This document shows, one piece after another, positions 5,312 to 10,522 of a stretch of 10,522 bases of DNA. Source of the stretch: JBLMZW01 sp050259035 (GTDB lineage Bacteria; Bacillota; Syntrophomonadia; Syntrophomonadales; DTU052); the NCBI GenBank assembly GCA_050259035.1, contig JBLMZW010000208.1, forward strand, positions 1 to 10,522, read 5' to 3'. The notes under the pieces were generated by a model, which searched no databases, had not been told where the DNA came from, and worked only from the letters and a program-made list of their open reading frames with translations. Position 1 is the first letter of the stretch, and every line of letters starts with the position of its first letter. The position numbers were made by a program, and so were the translations under genes.

Positions 5312-7993
5312 TTGGAAATGATCAAACTAACTATTGATGGAAGGGAGGTTGAGGTTGCACCGGGGACTACGATTCTTAACGCGGCGGAACAGTTTGGAAT
5401 TAATATTCCACGTCTGTGTTACGATCCGGGCCTTAGCAAAATGGGGTCTTGCCGGTTATGCGTAGTGGAAGTCCAGGGACAAAGGCTGATGTCGGCTTCC
5501 TGCGTTACTCCGGTCGCACCTGGCATGGTCGTCTCAACTCGTTCTCCGGCCGTTATTGAAGCTCGAAAGACCATCCTGGAGTTGCTTTTGGCAAACCACC
5601 CGCAGGATTGTTTAACGTGCGACAAAATGGGTGCTTGTAAGCTGGCCGATTACGCCTACGAGTATGGAGTAAGAGACAGTGCTTTCCGGGGCGAGCGCAA
5701 GGAGTATGCGATTGACGACAGCAATCCCTTTATCATCCGCAACCTCGAAAAGTGCATCCTCTGTGGAGCATGTGTACGGGCTTGTAACGAGATTACTGGG
5801 CAGGATAACCTTTCCTATTTATATCGGGGCTGCCGACGCAAAGCCACCACAGCTGGAGATGTCCCTTATATCGAGTCAGACTGCGTTTTCTGTGGACAAT
5901 GTGTCGCCGTATGTCCCACCGGAGCTCTGACCGAGAAATCCATGTCCGGCAAGGTAAGACGCATGGATATGCAGAGAGTACGGACTACTTGCCCATTCTG
6001 TGGTACTGGGTGTAACTTTGATCTGGTAGTCAAAGATGACAATATTTTGGGAGTCCTATCCAATCCTGATGCTCCAGTTAATGGCCGGGCTTTATGTGTA
6101 AAAGGAAGATTTGGCTGGGACTTCGTTAATAATGAAAAACGTTTAACCACACCATTAATTAAAAAGAACGGCAGTTTTGTCCCCGCTTCCTGGGACGAAG
6201 CTTTTGATCTTATTGCTTTAAAACTAAACGAGGTTAAGGAAAAACACGGTTCAGATTCTTTTGCAGCTTTGAGTTCGGCTCGTTGTACCAACGAGGAAAA
6301 CTATCTGGTTCAGAAATTCACCCGGGCTGTAATGGGGTCCAATAACGTTGACCACTGCGCCCGTACCTGACACGCGCCCACAGTGGCCGGTCTGGCCACA
6401 ACGTTCGGAAGCGGCGCAATGACTAACGCCATCAATGAAATAACCACCGATGCTGAGTTGCTTTTCTTAATAGGTACCAATACCACCGAAGCCCATCCCG
6501 TAATTGGCTATAAAATGAGACAGGCTGCTCGCAAAGGGGCCAAGCTTATTGTTGTTGACCCCAGAAGAACTGACCTGGCTGCAGAAGCCGATTACTGGCT
6601 GCGGATTAAGCCAGGAACTGACATTCCACTTCTTAATGGCCTAATGCATATTATTCTGAATGAAAACCTGCAAGATCAGGAATTCGTTTCTACTCGTACC
6701 GAAAACTTCGAGGCTTTAAAAGAAATCGTTCAGAAGTATAACCCGGAATATGTTTCCGAATTAACCGGAATACCGGTAGACGTTCTTTATGCGGTGGCCC
6801 GCCTTTACGCTACCACCGATAAGGCCATGATGTTCTATACCCTTGGTATTACCGAGCACGTATGCGGTACTAACAACGTAATGAGCATTGCTAACCTGGC
6901 GATGCTGACCGGTCACCTGGGAAGGCCGGGGGTAGGTGTTTGCCCGATTCGGGGACAGAACAATGTTCAGGGTGCCTGTGACATGGGAGCACTGCCTAAC
7001 GTATTCTCCGGTTACCAGAGTGTAACTGTGGAAGCCGCACAGGAGAAATTTGAGAAAGCATGGGGAAGGCCCCTGCCCAAGACTCCTGGATTGAAAATTC
7101 CCGAAATGTTTGAAAAGGCCAATGAGGGTGAAGTCAAGGCCATGTATATCCTGGGTGAAAACCCGGTTTTGACTGACCCCAACAGCAATCATATACGTTC
7201 CGGTCTGGACAATTTAGAATTCCTGGTAGTCCAGGAACTGTTCCTGACCGAAACCGCCGAGTATGCGGATGTAATCCTGCCAGCCGCCAGCTTTGCAGAA
7301 ACTGACGGAACCTTTACCAATACCGAACGCCGGGTTCAACGCGTTCGCAAAGCCATTACCCCAAGACCCGGTCAGGCCAACTGGCAGACCATTATGGCTA
7401 TGAGTGCCAGAATGGGATACCCCATGGATTATGCGAGTCCAGAAGATATATGGAATGAGATGGCTTCTTTATCGCCCTCTATGGCAGGTGTAAGTTACGG
7501 TCGGTTAGAAGAGAAGGGCAGCTTACAGTGGCCTTGCCCGAACCCGGATCATCCCGGAACCCAGTTCCTGCATAAAGGTACATTTACCCGGGGATTAGGA
7601 GCATTCCAGCCATCAGAACACATTCCTCCGGGAGAGGTACCGGATAAGGAATATCCGTTCCTGCTTTCTACTGGCAGAATACTCTACCATTACAACGTAA
7701 CTACTCCGTACTCCACCGGTATCCAGAGTATCTGGAATGAGGAAAAAGCGGAGATTAACCCCGAAGATGCTGCCCGCCTGGGAATTAAGGAAGGCGAGAG
7801 TGTTAAGGTAACCTCCAAGCGTGACACGGTTGTCGCCAAGGCCAAGGTTACAGACCGGGTTCCTCCGGGGATTATATGGATGTCATTCCATTATGCCGCT
7901 ACTCCGACCAACGCTTTAACCAGCGATGTGTTGGATCCCATAACCAAGACCGGTGAGTATAAGGTTTGTGCCGTTAATGTAGAGAAGGCTTAA
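5312..7993 (+). CDS. fdhA: Selenocysteine-containing formate dehydrogenase catalytic subunit with NuoG-like N-terminus
   Basis: This 893-residue formate dehydrogenase (formate to CO2, or CO2 reduction) is read through an in-frame UGA at 6368-6370 as Sec353. Its N-terminus holds a [2Fe-2S] domain (Cys36, 47, 50, 64), a His96-Cys100-Cys103-Cys109 cluster and two ferredoxin clusters (Cys148/151/154/158; 191/194/197/201). The molybdopterin oxidoreductase part begins with the [4Fe-4S] site Cys227/230/234/262. The active site reads HCART-U-HAPTVAGL, matching CARVUHGPSVAGL of E. coli FdhF, and PIRGQNNVQGACDMG supplies the conserved Arg. A C-terminal bis-MGD-binding domain (LSTGRILYHYN onward) completes it. 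TTG 5312 is preferred because AAAGGAG (5297-5303) lies eight bases upstream; ATG 5318 is possible. Automatic annotation would split the gene at the UGA. No dedicated diaphorase adjoins it, so HydB/HydC may serve it. Confidence 0.95.
6368..6370 (+). other. Selenocysteine codon UGA (Sec353 of fdhA)
   Basis: The reading frame continues unchanged on both sides of this TGA, and the flanking residues HCART and HAPTVAGL match the active site of selenocysteine formate dehydrogenases. Sec would be the Mo/W ligand. Decoding needs SelA/SelB/tRNA-Sec encoded elsewhere in the genome. Confidence 0.95.
6383..6399 (+). promoter_or_regulatory. Bacterial SECIS hairpin in fdhA mRNA
   Basis: GTGGCC (6383-6388) and GGCCAC (6394-6399) form a perfect 6-bp stem around the loop GGTCT. 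The E. coli fdhF SECIS has the same GGUCU apical loop, and in both the loop starts 18 bases after the UGA (E. coli spacing recalled from its coding sequence). SelB is expected to bind here. Confidence 0.92.
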
Positions 7994-8054
7994 AAGTCAA
8001 GTTTGATAGCTGGATTCTTTGAAGAGAGAATCCCAGTTATTAGGAGGGTTAGGC

Positions 8055-9086
8055 GTGCGGAAAGTCCACGTAACAGAAGCAGTTGGCATGGTTCTATGCC
8101 ACGATATTACCAGAATTATTCCGGGACAGGAGAAGACCAGGGCATTCCGGAAAGGTCAAATGATTACTCCGGGTGACGTTCCCCTGCTCCGCGCGCTGGG
8201 AAAAGAACACGTATATGTATGGGAATACGTTCCTGAACTTGTTCATGAGGACGATGCGGCTTTGCGCCTGGCTCGAGCGGCTGCAGGCCCCGGCTTGAGT
8301 TGGGATCAACCCAATCAAGGCAAAGTCAGCCTTAAAGCGGATTATGATGGTCTTCTAAAGATCAATGTAGAGCAACTGAATTCAATTAATAATATTGAAA
8401 ACATTGTGTTATCAACCCTGCACAATAACCGAGTGGTGAAAAAGGGACAAACGGTTGCTGGCACCAGAGTAATACCTTTAACCATACACCGGGATCTGCT
8501 GGAGGAAGCCGAAAAGGTTTGCCGGTCAGATTCAATGGTAACGGTTAAGTTGTTTCGCCCCCTATGGGTGGGAATCGTAACAACCGGAACTGAGGTATAC
8601 GATGGGTTGATCCGCGATGGATTCGGAAGCGTAATAAGACAAAAAGTAGCTCCATTTGGGGGAAGAGTATTGGGTCAGGTTATTGTTCCTGATAACCCCG
8701 ATCTCATAGCGTCAGAAGTCCGGGAGTTGATATCACAGGGAGCCGAATTGGTTTTGGTCACCGGTGGAATGTCAGTTGATCCCGACGATGTTACCCCCAT
8801 AGGAATAAGAAACACCGGAGCTGATGTGGTCTTTTATGGCGCTCCGGTTCTACCAGGGTCAATGTTTATGCTGGCTTATCAGGGGCATGTTCCGATTTGC
8901 GGAGTACCCGGGTGTGCCATGTACAATAAAACAACTATTTTGGATCTGGTGCTGCCACGTATCTTCGTAGAAGAACGGGTGAGCCGAAGTGAAATAGTTG
9001 CTCTGGGACACGGCGGCTTATGCGAGGAGTGTAAGGTCTGTCGTTATCCAGCTTGTGCTTTTGGCAAAACATCCGGTCTATCGTAG
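8055..9086 (+). CDS. MoeA-like molybdopterin-binding protein with Cys-rich C-terminal tail
   Basis: This 343-residue protein has a MoCF/MoeA-type molybdopterin-binding domain at about 168-308, with VTTGTEV (175-181), VTGGMSVDPDDVTP (235-248) and GVPGCAMYN (283-291). It belongs to the short MoeA-like family common in anaerobic Bacillota near formate dehydrogenases and may insert Mo or W or deliver the cofactor. The N-terminal VTEAVGMVLCHDITR (6-20) is typical of that group. The tail carries Cys323-x2-Cys326-x2-Cys329-x4-Cys334, a possible metal or Fe-S site. GTG 8055 is chosen because AGGAGGG (8042-8048) lies six bases upstream; an earlier in-frame TTG at 8019 has no such site. It starts 61 bases after fdhA, and moeA follows 14 bases after its stop, so the three should be cotranscribed. 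The exact step is not known to me. Confidence 0.85.
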   Translation: MRKVHVTEAVGMVLCHDITRIIPGQEKTRAFRKGQMITPGDVPLLRALGKEHVYVWEYVPELVHEDDAALRLARAAAGPGLSWDQPNQGKVSLKADYDGLLKINVEQLNSINNIENIVLSTLHNNRVVKKGQTVAGTRVIPLTIHRDLLEEAEKVCRSDSMVTVKLFRPLWVGIVTTGTEVYDGLIRDGFGSVIRQKVAPFGGRVLGQVIVPDNPDLIASEVRELISQGAELVLVTGGMSVDPDDVTPIGIRNTGADVVFYGAPVLPGSMFMLAYQGHVPICGVPGCAMYNKTTILDLVLPRIFVEERVSRSEIVALGHGGLCEECKVCRYPACAFGKTSGLS

Positions 9087-9100
9087 GGAGGCTCACTCAA

Positions 9101-10357
9101 ATGCTGGTAGATTTGAATCTTGAAGATGCCCAAAATATACTGCTGAATTCAGTTTCTACACTTTCGGTTGAATATGTTCCTTCCTTACATGCTTACGGAA
9201 GGATCTTAGCGGTAGATACCTTCACGGGACAGGAATTGCCGCCAGAACCACAATCCGCTGTTGATGGATTCGCCATACATGCCGACGATACCGATGGGGA
9301 CAAGGTCCTTAATATAAGGGAGTGGCCAGGTTTAAAATCCTCGTCCTCTCCGCTGGCCGGGGGGCAGGTAGTTGCTGTAGTTACCGGTGGAGTTCTGCCA
9401 GCAGGCACGGCTGCAGTTCTGCCCCGGGAGAAGGCCGTTATTAAAGGGGATCGGCTTTCTTTTACAGGGCGACTTGCCCCGGGAAGCCAAATCAGGCTTG
9501 CAGGTGAAGATTTTCGAACTGGAGAGTTGATTGGCCGTAAAGGCACCAGGCTGACACCTGGACTAGTAGGGTTAATGGCAGCTATGGGAATATTAGATGC
9601 CGGTGTATTTCAACAACCACGGGTAGCCATCCTTAGCCTTGACAACAGAATAGCACCCTACGGGGTAATGTCGGCGGAGGGCCAAATCCGAGATAGTAAC
9701 GGCCCCATGCTGTCTTCCCTGGTATCAAGAGATGGGTGCGTCCCGTCGGCTGTAGAAGTTGTTGCGGAATCTGGTCAACTGGTGAAAGATCAAATAGCGA
9801 GTCTACTGAAATCAGCGGACCTGGTCATTACCATTGGGGGAACTTTTGCCGGAGAAAAAAGCGAAGTTCTATCCGTTTTAGAGGATCTTGCCGCGGAAGT
9901 ATTATTTTCCGGGGTAAGGATTCAGCCAGGCGGCCACCCGGTGGCGGCTGTAGTTGACTCGAAGCTGATCATATCTTTATCAGGCAATCCGGCTGCCTGC
10001 GCAGTAGGTTACGAGACACTGGTTGCGCCTGTATTACGAGCTATGCAAGGTGCTATACCCTTTCCCTGTGAGGTTTGGGGCTACTGTACCAATTCCTATC
10101 CACGTAAGGACGGGGGAAGAAGGTTTGTCAGAGGATATACCTTCTTTGACCACGATAGCTGGAAGGTTACGGTGTTGCCCGGTCAAAAACCAGGAATGTT
10201 AAGGTCGGTGATCAACTGTAATGCTTTAATCGATCTTCCGGCTGGCAGTCCGGCCCTGGAAAAGGGAACCAGAGTTAAATTGTGGCTGCTCGATTCTGAA
10301 AGCTGTCTGCTGCGGGTGGACAATTGCGGGGATCAGACTCTTCAGGTTAAGCTATAA
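9101..10357 (+). CDS. MoeA-family molybdopterin molybdotransferase, active-site motifs altered
   Basis: This 418-residue protein spans the full MoeA fold, the family that inserts molybdate (or tungstate) into adenylylated molybdopterin. SAVDGFA (52-58) and AGEDFRTGELI (134-144) match the N-terminal family motifs, keeping the Asp of each. The central domain departs from the consensus. LDNRI (180-184) stands where TGDEL is expected. GGTFAGEKSEV (246-256) stands where GGVSVGEAD is expected, placing Ser254 at the usual Asp. LSGNPAA (293-299) replaces LPGNPVS. It may therefore be a non-catalytic or specialised partner of the upstream MoeA-like protein. Start ATG 9101 has GGGAGG (9086-9091) nine bases before it, touching the stop codon of the preceding gene, which suggests translational coupling. 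No terminator was found after its stop, before the repeat copy of hydC. Confidence 0.85.
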   Translation: MLVDLNLEDAQNILLNSVSTLSVEYVPSLHAYGRILAVDTFTGQELPPEPQSAVDGFAIHADDTDGDKVLNIREWPGLKSSSSPLAGGQVVAVVTGGVLPAGTAAVLPREKAVIKGDRLSFTGRLAPGSQIRLAGEDFRTGELIGRKGTRLTPGLVGLMAAMGILDAGVFQQPRVAILSLDNRIAPYGVMSAEGQIRDSNGPMLSSLVSRDGCVPSAVEVVAESGQLVKDQIASLLKSADLVITIGGTFAGEKSEVLSVLEDLAAEVLFSGVRIQPGGHPVAAVVDSKLIISLSGNPAACAVGYETLVAPVLRAMQGAIPFPCEVWGYCTNSYPRKDGGRRFVRGYTFFDHDSWKVTVLPGQKPGMLRSVINCNALIDLPAGSPALEKGTRVKLWLLDSESCLLRVDNCGDQTLQVKL

Positions 10358-10401
10358 AATCTTTAACAATAAAATTGATTATATGCCAAGGCCTAGTCTC
10401 T

Positions 10402-10522
10402 GACAGGAGGTGAAGAGAGAAATGGCAGACTACAAGGAGATCATAGGCAAGTATAAGGATGTTCCCGGAGGACTGATTGAAGCCTATCACGCGATTCAGA
10501 AGGAATACAGTTATATTCCGGA
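10402..10522. repeat. Terminal direct repeat, right copy
   Basis: These last 121 bases are identical to bases 1-121. The 44 bases between the last MoeA-family stop and this copy (10358-10401) are A/T-rich, with no convincing promoter or hairpin terminator. Confidence 0.97.
10422..10522 (+). CDS. hydC: Partial second copy of hydC, cut by the window end
   Basis: This is the same ribosome binding site and first 33 codons as hydC at the window start, truncated by the end of the sequence after 101 coding bases. Either it is the same gene met again on a circle or a second, tandem copy. Nothing in this window separates these options. Confidence 0.9.
   Translation, partial: MADYKEIIGKYKDVPGGLIEAYHAIQKEYSYIP

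Noticed and set aside
6368..6382. Stop codon splitting fdhA into two genes, the second starting at GTG 6383
   Set aside because: The frame is unbroken, the flanking residues are the Sec active site, and GTG 6383 lies in the SECIS stem with no ribosome binding site.
10353..10385. TATAAA (10353-10358) and TTAACA (10363-10368) as promoter parts for hydC
   Set aside because: Neither has a partner box at 16-18 bases, so no promoter is called.
1..10522. Reading the closed 10.4-kb sequence as a plasmid or phage
   Set aside because: No replication initiator, origin iterons, partition, mobilisation, integrase or structural genes are present; every gene is metabolic or a maturation factor.

Overview
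The window reads as one co-directional, plus-strand metabolic locus from an anaerobic bacterium, most likely a syntrophic or fermentative member of the Bacillota (Clostridia, Syntrophomonadaceae-like). That assignment is inferred from four things: strong AGGAGG-type ribosome binding sites, a trimeric NADH-linked [FeFe] hydrogenase, a selenocysteine formate dehydrogenase with a NuoG-like N-terminus, and the FdhD/MobB/MoeA maturation set. No rRNA, tRNA, CRISPR array, transposase, integrase or replication gene is visible.

Layout: (1) 21-3457, hydC-hydB-hydA (NuoE-like, NuoF-like, [FeFe] hydrogenase catalytic subunit), closed by a strong intrinsic terminator at 3489-3520. (2) A near-consensus promoter at 3533-3561 drives fdhD and mobB (3604-4937). 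(3) A 374-base gap at 4938-5311 holds a possible promoter, a folded leader RNA and a 17-bp hairpin terminator. The leader carries an exact 9-base copy of the terminator's 3' arm, as in a transcription attenuator. (4) 5312-7993 is fdhA, a full-length formate dehydrogenase read through an in-frame UGA (6368-6370) with a clear SECIS hairpin just downstream. (5) 8055-10357 holds two tandem MoeA-type genes: a short one with a Cys-rich tail and a full-length one with an eroded active site.

The genes fit one purpose: disposal of NADH electrons as H2 or formate. HydB/HydC form a diaphorase. HydA and FdhA share a closely similar N-terminal Fe-S wiring module (about 70 of the first 120 residues identical by hand alignment), so both might use the same diaphorase. 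FdhD, MobB and the MoeA proteins would supply and mature the Mo/W-bis-MGD cofactor of FdhA.

The most striking structural point is that bases 1-121 recur exactly at 10402-10522, the very end of the window. The sequence therefore closes on itself as a 10,401-base unit: a circular contig, a tandemly repeated locus, or an assembly-graph loop. The other points worth attention are an FdhD in which both catalytic-motif cysteines are replaced (Lys106, Ala109), the attenuator-like fdhA leader, and the degenerate second MoeA.
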